This document shows positions 55,244 to 63,721 of a stretch of 64,000 bases of DNA, one piece after another. The notes below the pieces were generated by a model, which was given only the letters and a program-made list of their open reading frames with translations, had not been told where the DNA came from and did not search any database. The first letter of the stretch is position 1; every line of letters starts with the position of its first letter. The position numbers were made by a program, and so were the translations under genes. This DNA is from Gammaproteobacteria bacterium (lineage in GTDB: Bacteria; Pseudomonadota; Gammaproteobacteria; Pseudomonadales; Moraxellaceae). The stretch covers positions 124,001 to 188,000 of the forward strand of contig JAGWUI010000001.1 in assembly GCA_028868515.1 (NCBI GenBank). The letters are read 5' to 3'.

Positions 55244-56479
55244 TTAAGCACCTGTTCGTTGTGTCATCATTCGTACATATTGACGAGTACGCCGTGCAGT
55301 TGCAGCCAATTGCAGGATTAATGCCCATAACGGTGATACTTTAGGATTAGGCGCACGACCTCGGCTTAATTTTCCGAGTTGAAACTTGACTGTTGCCATA
55401 TTCGCCAAAGATGCTAATGGCTTGTTTTTCCATGTAATTGGTGGCAATTCTGGTGCATTGTCTTTACCGAGTTGCCAATCACGCGGTAAATAAGGATCTA
55501 TTGCCAGCGCAGTACCGATGCCAACCATATCCACACCACTTTGAACAACTTGTTCTGCAACTGGACGACGACGTATGCCACCAGTCACCATGACAGGCAT
55601 CTTGGCGACTTTTCGAATATCTCTTGCAAAGTCAACAAAATAGGCTTCACGAGCAAGCGTACGACCGTCACGAGCTTCTCCCTGCATAGCGGGTGCTTCG
55701 TAACTACCGCCAGACAGTTCAACCAAATCAACTGCTAACTCATTCAACATCAAAACAACTTGTTTAGCATCATCTGCACTAAAGCCGCCGCGTTGAAAAT
55801 CCGCAGAATTTAGCTTCACCGCGACTGAAAATTGAGGTGACACCACAGCACGAACAGCTTTTACAATATCCAAAAGCAAACGTGCGCGATTTTCAAGCGA
55901 ACCACCCCACTCGTCTGTTCTATGATTTGTTAACGGTGATAAGAACTGACTCAGCAAATAGCCATGCGCTGCATGGATTTCAACACCTGTAAAACCCGCT
56001 TGTTCTGCAAATTGTGATGTCCGTGCAAAACGCTGAATGATTTCATGAATCATGTCTGATGTCATAGCATATGGCGTATTGAAATGCTTGGACATATTGC
56101 CCAAATCTAATGCTATCGCTGACGGTGCCCAAGTTTTTTGCCCTAGATTCGCCATCATTTGTCGCCCTGGATGATTAATCTGCAACCAGACTTGAGCTCC
56201 TTTAGATTTAGAAATTTGTGCCCATTGTTTAAATTTATCCAGATGCTGAACATCTTCTAGCACAACACCGCCAGGGCCCGTCATGGCACGACGATCAATC
56301 ATGACATTGCCTGTGATGATCAAGCCTGCGCCGCCATCAGCCCATGCTTGATAAAGTTTCATCAATTTTTCTGACGGTGCTTGATCTAAAGTCGCCATGT
56401 TTTCTTCCATAGCTGCTTTGGCAATACGGTTTGGAATACTAGAACCATTAGGAAGCATTAACTTGTCAAATACGTTCAT
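55244..56479 (-). CDS. Old-yellow-enzyme-family NADH:flavin oxidoreductase
   Basis: A 411-residue FMN-binding TIM barrel: LMLPNGSSIPNRIAKAAM (FMN loop), QINHPGRQM, GVEIHAAHGYLLSQFLSP (the HAAHGYL active motif), NRARLLLDIV, MVTGGIRRR. It reduces activated C=C bonds of enals, enones or related electrophiles. A GAGGTG site precedes the ATG. The promoter at 56509-56539 is of MerR type and the divergent MerR gene is 267 bp away. It heads an operon with the DJ-1-type gene. Confidence 0.9.
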   Translation of the reverse strand: MNVFDKLMLPNGSSIPNRIAKAAMEENMATLDQAPSEKLMKLYQAWADGGAGLIITGNVMIDRRAMTGPGGVVLEDVQHLDKFKQWAQISKSKGAQVWLQINHPGRQMMANLGQKTWAPSAIALDLGNMSKHFNTPYAMTSDMIHEIIQRFARTSQFAEQAGFTGVEIHAAHGYLLSQFLSPLTNHRTDEWGGSLENRARLLLDIVKAVRAVVSPQFSVAVKLNSADFQRGGFSADDAKQVVLMLNELAVDLVELSGGSYEAPAMQGEARDGRTLAREAYFVDFARDIRKVAKMPVMVTGGIRRRPVAEQVVQSGVDMVGIGTALAIDPYLPRDWQLGKDNAPELPPITWKNKPLASLANMATVKFQLGKLSRGRAPNPKVSPLWALILQLAATARRTRQYVRMMTQRTGA

Positions 56480-56508
56480 AGGATGACACCTCGTTTATTT
56501 GTGAGACA

Positions 56509-56539
56509 ACTTTAACGTTAAAGCTAACTTTAATGTCAA
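56509..56539 (-). promoter_or_regulatory. MerR-type promoter of OYE operon
   Basis: On the minus strand -35 TTGACA (56534-56539), a 19-bp spacer with dyad TTAAAGTTAGCTTTAA, and -10 TAAAGT (56509-56514). An over-long spacer filled by a dyad is the mark of MerR-activated promoters. The same design occurs at 57222. Confidence 0.8.
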
Positions 56540-56746
56540 TACCATTTTTTCAAATTAGATAAATTTTTTTGTGAACCGCGCGTTTATTTGTATTATTTAG
56601 TCACTATCCATATGAGTGTAAGAGCTAATCCATATTTTTATTTATAAATATTAATTGGTTAATTCAATACTTCCCTTTCCTATTTGACCGCGCTTCTCAT
56701 CTGAGATTAAAGTAGATTTTAAGGGTAATGTTTTTTGAGGTGAAAT

Positions 56747-57181
56747 ATGAAAATTGGCGAACTTGCAAAACGAACAGGATTGACGGCTTCACGCATTCGT
56801 TTTTATGAAGCCAGTGGACTCATACATGCTGTAGAGCGCAAAGCCAACGGCTATCGCGAATATCCTCAAGAGGCGGTTTGGACTTTAGAAATCATTACTC
56901 AAGCCCAGAAAGCAGGATTTGCACTCGATGAAATTCGTCATTTGTTACCGACTACTCCGAATAATTGGGAGCATGACGAACTACTGATCGGATTGAAGCG
57001 TAAGGTTGCGGAAATTGAAGCGCTGCAAAAACGCCTTGAATACAATCGCGCACAATTACTCGTCGTCATTGCAGGTGTTGAATCTGGTGCTATGCCATGT
57101 GCTGATAAGCAAGAGTGGCTATTAGATCGCTTACGTGAACAAGGACTTTATGGCTCTGACAACAGGGAAATTGAAGTTTAA
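56747..57181 (+). CDS. MerR-family transcriptional activator
   Basis: A 144-residue MerR protein: N-terminal DNA-binding domain (KIGELAKRTGLTASRIRFYE), then NGYREYP and a dimerisation coiled coil (LKRKVAEIEALQKRLEYNR). A single Cys (Cys118, MPCADKQEW) lies near the effector end; a metal-binding Cys set is missing, so an electrophile or organic inducer is more likely than a metal. Two promoters with identical 19-bp-spacer dyads flank it (56509 and 57222), so it probably activates both the OYE operon and the decarboxylase-like operon. Ribosome site GAGGTG. Confidence 0.88.
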   Translation: MKIGELAKRTGLTASRIRFYEASGLIHAVERKANGYREYPQEAVWTLEIITQAQKAGFALDEIRHLLPTTPNNWEHDELLIGLKRKVAEIEALQKRLEYNRAQLLVVIAGVESGAMPCADKQEWLLDRLREQGLYGSDNREIEV

Positions 57182-57221
57182 TCTTGGTAAAAATACATCT
57201 CCAAAATATTTAATTTACCGC

Positions 57222-57252
57222 TTGACATTAAAGTTAACTTTAACCTTATAGT
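57222..57252 (+). promoter_or_regulatory. MerR-type promoter of decarboxylase-like operon
   Basis: -35 TTGACA (57222-57227), 19-bp spacer holding the perfect palindrome TTAAAGTTAACTTTAA (57228-57243), -10 TATAGT (57247-57252). Same motif as the OYE promoter. Transcription should begin near 57259. Confidence 0.85.
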
Positions 57253-57325
57253 ATTTTCTCCAAGCTATGAAATGACACGTCACAGTGCTGTCTTCATTGC
57301 AAATTCACGAGAAAGGTCGGCGAAA

Positions 57326-58246
57326 ATGAATATCAAAACCCAGCAGTTTATCGATGTTGAATTTGGAGATCAAAAAGTCAAAGTACCCGCAGGAGGTTAC
57401 TATGACCGTTTCAGGATGAACCCAAATTTGGATGAAGTGGCACGCGATCCTGCCGTAGGTAATATCAACTTTTTTCGAAAAATTCCAAAGCAACTCGTTG
57501 AATCTCGCGTTGGTCCAATCTGGGCACCTAATTTTTATTATCGCACCAACAGCATTCAACTCCTGATGCTTGCTCCTTTGTCTAAACTGCAAGCGAAGCT
57601 CCCTACTCCACTTGAGCCGTTACAAGCCTTTCCAAGCTATGGGTTGGTCGCGCTGACGTTTTTTTCTTATGCTGTTTGTGACAATGATCCCTATGATGAG
57701 GTTTCAATTGCTATCGTGATCCGTCAACCTGATGCACAGGGATCACATGCAGTGGAACTATTAAATAGCATCCGTCATCGTAGCTTCTTCGCTCATGTCT
57801 TAGCATTACCTGTTTCAACAGAAATTGCTCGAGTACGAGGCGTACACGGTTACCAGTTGCCTAAATGGCTGACTGAGATTAAGGTCGATATCAATGCTGA
57901 CGTTTCTGCACGTATTGCAGATACACAAGGAAATATGGACTTGAGCCTTGATACTCCTTGCCCTCACTTGCGTAAAGTAAAATCTGAATCTCATATGGAA
58001 ACTAAAACCATGATTCATCAGGTTGATGATGTATGGCAACAAACCAAAGTTCAATCCAATACGCTTGAATTTGGACAACGCTTGATGCCGAGAAAAGTTA
58101 AACTTAAACGTCATGGTGGCCCATTAAGCAAATTACTAGATGAATTAGGTGCGTCTACCATCTTACGTCTGGATGTCGTTAAAGATGCTCAACTGGTACT
58201 CAATCTGCCTCAACCACTCAATACATTCAGCCATAGCTTACAATAA
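57326..58246 (+). CDS. Acetoacetate decarboxylase-like protein
   Basis: 306 residues from the ATG at 57326, which suits the predicted transcription start (the in-frame ATG at 57272 would leave only a ~13-nt leader). The sequence follows the acetoacetate-decarboxylase fold: VPAGGYYDRF, PSYGLVALTFFSYAV, HVLALPVSTEIARVRGVHGY. An essential Schiff-base Lys is not securely located, so the reaction may differ from acetoacetate decarboxylation. It is 9 bp upstream of the reductase gene and under the MerR-type promoter. Confidence 0.7.
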   Translation: MNIKTQQFIDVEFGDQKVKVPAGGYYDRFRMNPNLDEVARDPAVGNINFFRKIPKQLVESRVGPIWAPNFYYRTNSIQLLMLAPLSKLQAKLPTPLEPLQAFPSYGLVALTFFSYAVCDNDPYDEVSIAIVIRQPDAQGSHAVELLNSIRHRSFFAHVLALPVSTEIARVRGVHGYQLPKWLTEIKVDINADVSARIADTQGNMDLSLDTPCPHLRKVKSESHMETKTMIHQVDDVWQQTKVQSNTLEFGQRLMPRKVKLKRHGGPLSKLLDELGASTILRLDVVKDAQLVLNLPQPLNTFSHSLQ

Positions 58247-58255
58247 GGAAAAAAC

Positions 58256-59506
58256 ATGAACAATCCAACACCTACCTATGATCTCGTTGTATTCGGTGCG
58301 ACTAGCTTTGTGGGTCAAATCCTAACGCGCTACCTCACTGAATACTTAGCCAATCAACCAGAGCCTATCAGTTGGGCGATTGCTGGACGATCGAAAGCCA
58401 AACTCAATGAAGTCAAACAATCCTTAGGTGCAGCAGGTGCATCTTTGCCTATCATTATCGCGGATGCAGCGAATGAAGCCGAACTAAAAGCATTATGTGC
58501 TCAGACCCGAGTTGTCGTATCCACCGTCGGCCCTTATGCCTTGTATGGCGAACCACTGATCAAAGCATGTGCAGAAAGCGGTACTGATTATTGTGATCTC
58601 ACTGGCGAGGCGCAGTGGATTAGAAAGATGGTCAATAAATACGAATCTACAGCGCAGCAATCTGGCGCGCGCATCGTACATTGTTGCGGCTTCGACTCAG
58701 TGCCTTCGGATATGGGCGTATATTTCCTGCAAAAACAAGCACAACAAGAATGGAATGCACCAGCTACCCATGTCAAGATGCGTGTGAAAACACTCAAAGG
58801 CGGCGCGTCAGGTGGCACAATCGCCAGTATGATGAATGCCATTGAAGAAGCGATGGCCGATCCTATTCTGCGCAAAGAGTTTCTCAATCCATACTCATTA
58901 TGCCCGCCGAATCATGGTCTCACTGCACGCCAACACTATGTCAAATCAGCCGAATTTGATACTGACTTCAATGCGTGGATTGCGCCATTTATCATGGCAG
59001 CGGTGAATGAACGTGTCGTCCATCGCTCTAACGCACTCTCTGGTAATGCCTATGGCGCTCAATTTACCTATGATGAAGCCACACTGACTGGATCTGGATT
59101 TAAAGGTCAGTTGACTGCCATCAGCATCGTTGCAGGTTTAGGTGCATTTATGGCTGGTAGTGCCATCAAACCAACCCGTTACCTGATGGAGCGCTATATG
59201 CTGCCAAAACCAGGTGAAGGACCAAGCCCAGAAGCACAAGTCGCTGGTCGCTTTGATTTACGCTTCGTAGGTCATAGTGATGCAGGTCAGACTTTACGAA
59301 TTAAAGTCACTGGAGATCGAGATCCTGGTTATGGCTCAACTGGCAAAATGCTGGGACAAGCAGCAATCAGTTTGGCTGTCGATCATGTTAAAGATGGGGT
59401 TAAAACTGGACGAAGTGGTGGCTTCTGGACACCTGCGACAATGTTTGATGATCGCTTCATTGACCGTCTAACACGCTACGCAGGTTTAGGTTTTGAACGG
59501 ATTTAA
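58256..59506 (+). CDS. Saccharopine dehydrogenase-like NAD(P) oxidoreductase (trans-acting enoyl reductase type)
   Basis: A 416-residue protein with an N-terminal Rossmann fold: YDLVVFGATSFVGQILTRYL, then VVSTVGPYALYGEPLIKACA, DYCDLTGEAQWIRKM. The middle motif HCCGFDSVPSDMG is typical of saccharopine dehydrogenase-like and trans-acting enoyl reductases. A hydrophobic stretch near residue 290 (SIVAGLGAFMAGSA) could be membrane-associated. Second gene of the MerR-controlled operon. Likely reduces a lipid-like or carbonyl substrate. Confidence 0.82.
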   Translation: MNNPTPTYDLVVFGATSFVGQILTRYLTEYLANQPEPISWAIAGRSKAKLNEVKQSLGAAGASLPIIIADAANEAELKALCAQTRVVVSTVGPYALYGEPLIKACAESGTDYCDLTGEAQWIRKMVNKYESTAQQSGARIVHCCGFDSVPSDMGVYFLQKQAQQEWNAPATHVKMRVKTLKGGASGGTIASMMNAIEEAMADPILRKEFLNPYSLCPPNHGLTARQHYVKSAEFDTDFNAWIAPFIMAAVNERVVHRSNALSGNAYGAQFTYDEATLTGSGFKGQLTAISIVAGLGAFMAGSAIKPTRYLMERYMLPKPGEGPSPEAQVAGRFDLRFVGHSDAGQTLRIKVTGDRDPGYGSTGKMLGQAAISLAVDHVKDGVKTGRSGGFWTPATMFDDRFIDRLTRYAGLGFERI

Positions 59507-59536
59507 ATCGTTTCATCATTGATTAACATCAATATT

Positions 59537-59573
59537 CCGCCAATTTCATTTGAGACTCACTTGAAATTGGCGG
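59537..59573. terminator. Stem-loop between convergent genes
   Basis: CCGCCAATTTCA (59537-59548) pairs perfectly with TGAAATTGGCGG (59562-59573), 13-nt loop, between two convergent stops. A bidirectional terminator is likely although the T-run is poor. Confidence 0.65.
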
Positions 59574-59586
59574 TAACACTCAATTT

Positions 59587-60549
59587 TTACTTATCCATAA
59601 AAGATAAAACATCTTTTAATGTTGCAGCAGGGTCTTCCTCCATAGGCACATGCCCTAGCTTGTCATAATAAATAACCTGACTTTGGGCAATATCCTGATG
59701 AAAACGTAAAGCATCATGAGGATCAATTAGCGTATCTTTTCGCCCCCATAGAATCAATGTCGGTGCTTTTACTTCAGTAGGTCTATACTTATTCTTAAAG
59801 CTAGTGATCTGCCAATCTGAATTTTTATGGTAGAACGCCGCAATCGCCTTACGATTAGAGCGGACACCGTTAAAATCACAATAGCGTTGAATCGTTTTTG
59901 GATCGCGTTGATTTTTTCCATCGCCATAAGTCGATCTATGAAAATAATTCACGACGAAACAAGGACTCATCAATTTATAGCCAAAAGCCAAAAGTGGATT
60001 TGTCGCAATATCAATGATAAAAGGTGCTGACTTCTGATAACCAGAAGCATCGATGAGTACAACTTTATTTGTTCGTTGTGGAAACTCAGCAGCAAACTCC
60101 CACGCCACATATCCGCCATACGAATTACCGACCACAGTTACAGGTGTTTTTATGTCTAATTTATCCAATAACTCATTCAACAATAATCCAGTATTTTGAA
60201 TTTGTGCAGTTTGTGGCTCATCATAAGATGACAACCCAAATGGAGGCATATCAATGCGCAAAACTCGATAATGATTAGCGAGACCTAATGCCATCCAACC
60301 ATTATATGTATCATAACTCGCATTAACGCCATGCAATAAAACCACCACAGGCTTATCTGCTTCACCTGTTAATTGGTAATGAATCAAAGCTTTACTTGTA
60401 GGTAAATAGACCGTTTGATCAATATGATTAGGTCGATACAAAGCAATTAATTGCTCACTTTGAGCATTTGTAGCGACCGCTTGGTGAGAAAAAATTAAAA
60501 GGATTAAACCCAAAAAATTGCGCAAAATTGAACCACGAAATAAGTACAT
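59587..60549 (-). CDS. Alpha/beta hydrolase, exported
   Basis: A 320-residue hydrolase with an N-terminal signal-like helix (NFLGLILLIFSHQAVA). The oxyanion region is VVLLHGVNASYDTYNGW, the nucleophile elbow is VVGNSYGGYVAW (Ser), the acid is Asp in LWGRKDTLIDP, and the His is in KLGHVPMEEDP. Family: esterase/hydrolase of the MhpC type. The substrate is unknown. It is convergent with the MerR operon; the gap to the PaaX-type gene (60550-60718) has no gene. Confidence 0.85.
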   Translation of the reverse strand: MYLFRGSILRNFLGLILLIFSHQAVATNAQSEQLIALYRPNHIDQTVYLPTSKALIHYQLTGEADKPVVVLLHGVNASYDTYNGWMALGLANHYRVLRIDMPPFGLSSYDEPQTAQIQNTGLLLNELLDKLDIKTPVTVVGNSYGGYVAWEFAAEFPQRTNKVVLIDASGYQKSAPFIIDIATNPLLAFGYKLMSPCFVVNYFHRSTYGDGKNQRDPKTIQRYCDFNGVRSNRKAIAAFYHKNSDWQITSFKNKYRPTEVKAPTLILWGRKDTLIDPHDALRFHQDIAQSQVIYYDKLGHVPMEEDPAATLKDVLSFMDK

Positions 60550-60718
60550 AGTACCCTCGCATTGGAAAGTTAGAATTAGAACAAACTATTCACATGTCAT
60601 CCATGCTTGTCATATGAATGGTTCAAAAACTAACACATCTAAAATTCCAAAATGATTGCCATACTTATTTTTAATGATGCGCTAAAGTCATATACTTTTT
60701 ATTCAACTCGCTTCAAAT

Positions 60719-61525
60719 TTATTCTAAACCCTCGACCATAAAGCCGTTCCGCCATAATCTCCGCCAAATTTCATCACCCACTTGATCATACATGATCACA
60801 GTTTTGATAAATTCATCTCTTTGAGCAACATCAAACATTTGTGATGGCAGCATCGGATCAAAAACAACTTGCTGTATTGCTGCACGACCCAGTAGGAGTG
60901 ATTCTTGAGCAGAAACTTTTAGTGGAAGCCGATCTGCATGTTCTATCCAATTTTGAATTTGATGGGTTGTTTTTTTATAGCTAGCAATTAAAGCTTCGCA
61001 ATCCCACAACGATTTTATATGACTCTCAACAGCATCATCAAAATGACTTGAAATGCAAATAATCGCCTCAGGCTCAAGCCCCAGAGATTTTAAACGGTTA
61101 CGAATGACATCAAGATTTGCCGCAAGATTATTTGGGCGAATGTGTAGACCTTTTTCTAACTCTTTAAATCCCAATAACTTAAATGCGCGCTCACGACGAC
61201 TCAGTGCTGATCGGTCTGTTCGACCTAAACTACTGGTATGTATCGTAATATAATCATCACCGCGCCACTCTTTGATGCGCTGATTGGTATTACGCCAAGT
61301 TCCTACTTCGGCAGCAACTTCTACCGCGTTTGGTCCTAATTGATAAAGTCCTCGACTCACACTTTTTGTCAAACCATCTGCCAATAAACGTGTTAATGCA
61401 ACTCGAGCACTCACTTCTGCTAGATCAAATACATCACATGCAGCGACAGCTTCCTTAGCAGATATCGGGATACCATTTCCAACCAATAGAAGGTCTAATA
61501 TAAGCTGTCGCGGGGTAATTTTCAT
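60719..61525 (-). CDS. PaaX-family transcriptional repressor
   Basis: 269 residues from the preferred ATG at 61525; the in-frame ATG at 61588 would include the operator repeats. The N-terminal winged helix is TPRQLILDLLLVGNG with VSARVALTRLLADGL; the C-terminal PaaX domain follows (SLLLGRAAIQQVVFDP, RRLWRNGFMVEGLE). PaaX-type regulators respond to acyl-CoA ligands. It is divergent from an acyl-CoA dehydrogenase-like gene, with repeats between them, so repression of that gene is the likely role. Confidence 0.82.
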   Translation of the reverse strand: MKITPRQLILDLLLVGNGIPISAKEAVAACDVFDLAEVSARVALTRLLADGLTKSVSRGLYQLGPNAVEVAAEVGTWRNTNQRIKEWRGDDYITIHTSSLGRTDRSALSRRERAFKLLGFKELEKGLHIRPNNLAANLDVIRNRLKSLGLEPEAIICISSHFDDAVESHIKSLWDCEALIASYKKTTHQIQNWIEHADRLPLKVSAQESLLLGRAAIQQVVFDPMLPSQMFDVAQRDEFIKTVIMYDQVGDEIWRRLWRNGFMVEGLE

Positions 61526-61570
61526 TGTACTACTCAGTCCACATAAATTTGCAGGCGCATTATATTTTAT

Positions 61571-61602
61571 TATTGATAATTCATGCACCAGTATTGATAA
61601 TT
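61571..61602. promoter_or_regulatory. Direct repeats in PaaX/AidB divergent region
   Basis: TATTGATAATT occurs at 61571-61581 and again at 61592-61602, exactly 21 bp apart (two helical turns), between the divergent regulator and dehydrogenase genes. A likely binding site for the PaaX-type regulator. Confidence 0.5.
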
Positions 61603-61677
61603 AGCGCAACATTACCATAAATATTTTTAAATAGAAAACATGTAATGTTATTTTATGGTTTGAATATCGAGGATGAT

Positions 61678-63363
61678 ATGGAACAGTCTCAACAACAATC
61701 AAATCTCCACCCAGACACAATGGCAAATACGCACGAAGTATTTAACCAAACGCCAACGTTAATGGATTACAACGTCTTTGACGGTGATACCGCACTTAAA
61801 GATGCAGTCATTCGCGAAGGCGCAGCTTGGGCAATCCCAAAACTAAGCAAATATGGTGCCTTAACAGGGCAAGCAGAATCCATCGAATGGGGCTATCAAG
61901 CCAACGAATTTAAACCACAATTTCATAGTCATGATCGATTAGGTAATCGTATTGATTTAGTAAAATATCATGATGGTTATCACAAGATGATGGCTATGGC
62001 GCTAGAAGCTGGCATTCATTCATCACCGTGGACTCATCCTCAATCAGGTGCAAACGTTGCACGCGCTGCGCTCATGATGTTGCAAAGTCAAATTGATGCG
62101 GGACACATCTGCCCTCTCACCATGACTTTTGCATCTGTTCCTGCCATTAAAACGACACCTTCAATTGCAGCAGAATGGCTACCCAAGATTCTTGCGAATA
62201 GCTACGATCCGCGAAATGTTCCACACATGGAAAAACAGGCCGTCACGATCGGCATGGGAATGACTGAAAAACAAGGCGGTTCTGATGTACGCGCCAATAC
62301 GACGCGCGCTTACCCATTAGGTAAAGAAGGTTCAGGGGAAGCATACGAACTGATTGGACATAAATGGTTTACTTCTGCACCAATGTGCGATGCTTTTTTA
62401 GTCTTGGCACAGTCAACTGGCGGTCTCTCCTGCTTCCTTGTTCCACGCTGGAAACCTGACGGCACCAAAAATCCAATACAGGTTCAGCGTTTAAAAAACA
62501 AAATGGGCAATATCTCCAATGCATCCTCTGAAATAGAATTACGCGGCGCATTAGGCTGGATGGTGGGTGATGAAGGCCGAGGCGTTCCAACTATTCTGGA
62601 AATGGTTGCCATGACGCGCTTTGATTGCATGGTGGGTTCTACGGCAAGTATGCGTCAAGGTACTGCACAAGCGATTCATCATGCGGTCAACCGTAGTGCA
62701 TTTGGTGACAGATTAATCAACAAACCCGCAATGCAAAATGTATTAGCGGACTTACAGCTCGAAGTCGAAGGTGCAGTTGCTATGTCGATGCGAATGGCGC
62801 GCGCACTCGATACTCCTCAAGATGAGCAAGAAAAACTACTCCTACGCTTAGGACTTCCTGCTGGGAAATATTGGATTACCAAACGCAATCCAAATCATGC
62901 TTATGAAGCGATGGAGTGCATCGGTGGCAACGGTGTGATGGATGATTTTATGATGGCTCGCCTTTATCGTGACGCGCCAATTAATGCGATTTGGGAAGGT
63001 TCTGGCAATGTACAGGCACTTGATATGTTGCGGGCAATGGCTAAAACACCCGATGCAGTTCAAGCGTGGTTTGTTGAATTATCGAAGACACGAGGTGCAA
63101 ATTCTGAACTCGATCAAGCCGTAAACAAACTACATCATGAGCTTAAAGATCTAAGTGACATGGAATATCGTGCTCGGCATATCGTGGAGCAAATGTCACT
63201 CACTATGCAATCCAGCTTACTGATTCAAGCTGGTAATAGCGTTGTTGCAGACGCCTTTATTCAATCGCGGCTTGGTGCACATGGTGATCGTAATTATGGT
63301 ACTTTGCCACGCGGTATTGATTGCAGAGCAATTATTGATCGAGGAAATCCTTTAATTACCTAA
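61678..63363 (+). CDS. aidB: AidB-like acyl-CoA dehydrogenase family protein
   Basis: 561 residues from the ATG at 61678 (AGGATGAT upstream). It matches the AidB group: FNQTPTLMDYNVFDGD near the N-terminus, MGMTEKQGGSDVRANTTRA (FAD site), HKWFTSAPMCDAFLVLAQ, LPRGIDCRAI at the end. AidB proteins bind FAD and DNA and respond to alkylation stress; others in the group act on acyl-CoA. The divergent PaaX-type regulator suggests control by acyl-CoA. C-terminal helical domain intact. Confidence 0.8.
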   Translation: MEQSQQQSNLHPDTMANTHEVFNQTPTLMDYNVFDGDTALKDAVIREGAAWAIPKLSKYGALTGQAESIEWGYQANEFKPQFHSHDRLGNRIDLVKYHDGYHKMMAMALEAGIHSSPWTHPQSGANVARAALMMLQSQIDAGHICPLTMTFASVPAIKTTPSIAAEWLPKILANSYDPRNVPHMEKQAVTIGMGMTEKQGGSDVRANTTRAYPLGKEGSGEAYELIGHKWFTSAPMCDAFLVLAQSTGGLSCFLVPRWKPDGTKNPIQVQRLKNKMGNISNASSEIELRGALGWMVGDEGRGVPTILEMVAMTRFDCMVGSTASMRQGTAQAIHHAVNRSAFGDRLINKPAMQNVLADLQLEVEGAVAMSMRMARALDTPQDEQEKLLLRLGLPAGKYWITKRNPNHAYEAMECIGGNGVMDDFMMARLYRDAPINAIWEGSGNVQALDMLRAMAKTPDAVQAWFVELSKTRGANSELDQAVNKLHHELKDLSDMEYRARHIVEQMSLTMQSSLLIQAGNSVVADAFIQSRLGAHGDRNYGTLPRGIDCRAIIDRGNPLIT

Positions 63364-63510
63364 TTCTTTTTCCTATTTTTCAATGATACGGTTAATCATT
63401 CGCAGCGTACATAAACATATGTCGTTGCGATAAATTGTTATTCTCATATTAATTTTTTGTGACAACTCGTTGCTTTAGCCAATTCTCAAATAAAATGCGC
63501 ACCACTCACC

Positions 63511-63540
63511 CCAAAACATTAAAATATTTTAATGTTTTGG
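63511..63540. repeat. 30-bp perfect palindrome (copy 2 of AAAACATTAAA motif)
   Basis: Perfectly symmetric: outer CC/GG, arms AAAACATTAAA (63513-63523) and TTTAATGTTTT (63528-63538), centre ATAT. It lies 25 bp upstream of a 31-aa membrane peptide gene. Same arms and spacing as at 39801-39826. It may be an operator or a terminator for the dehydrogenase gene; there is no T-run. Confidence 0.65.
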
Positions 63541-63563
63541 ATATTTCAGAGAGGACGCAGCTC

Positions 63564-63659
63564 ATGACTTCATATAAGCTAAAGATTAATATGATCATCT
63601 TTCTTGCAAGTATTGAAATACTTATAGGAATAATTTGCATAGTTACAAAATTTTCATAG
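63564..63659 (+). CDS. 31-aa single-helix membrane peptide
   Basis: Product begins MTSYKLKINMIIFLASIEIL and ends GIICIVTKFS: short basic start, one membrane helix, basic tail. AGAGGA lies 9 bp upstream of the ATG; the frame is open upstream to 63459, but that part is the palindrome and is unlikely to be coding. It resembles the 32-aa peptide encoded at 39596 (LKIN motif, equal length after it). Unknown function. Confidence 0.5.
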   Translation: MTSYKLKINMIIFLASIEILIGIICIVTKFS

Positions 63660-63721
63660 ACCAAATCTTCGAGACTGGTAGACATTATCTAGGGGAATAA
63701 CTAAATACCATAGGTCATGTG

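Noticed and set aside
61592-61610. GTTGCGCTAAT on the minus strand as a third copy of the GCAAC repeat block
   Set aside because: Only about 10 bp match and none of the spaced GCAAC units is present; more likely chance within the regulator spacer.
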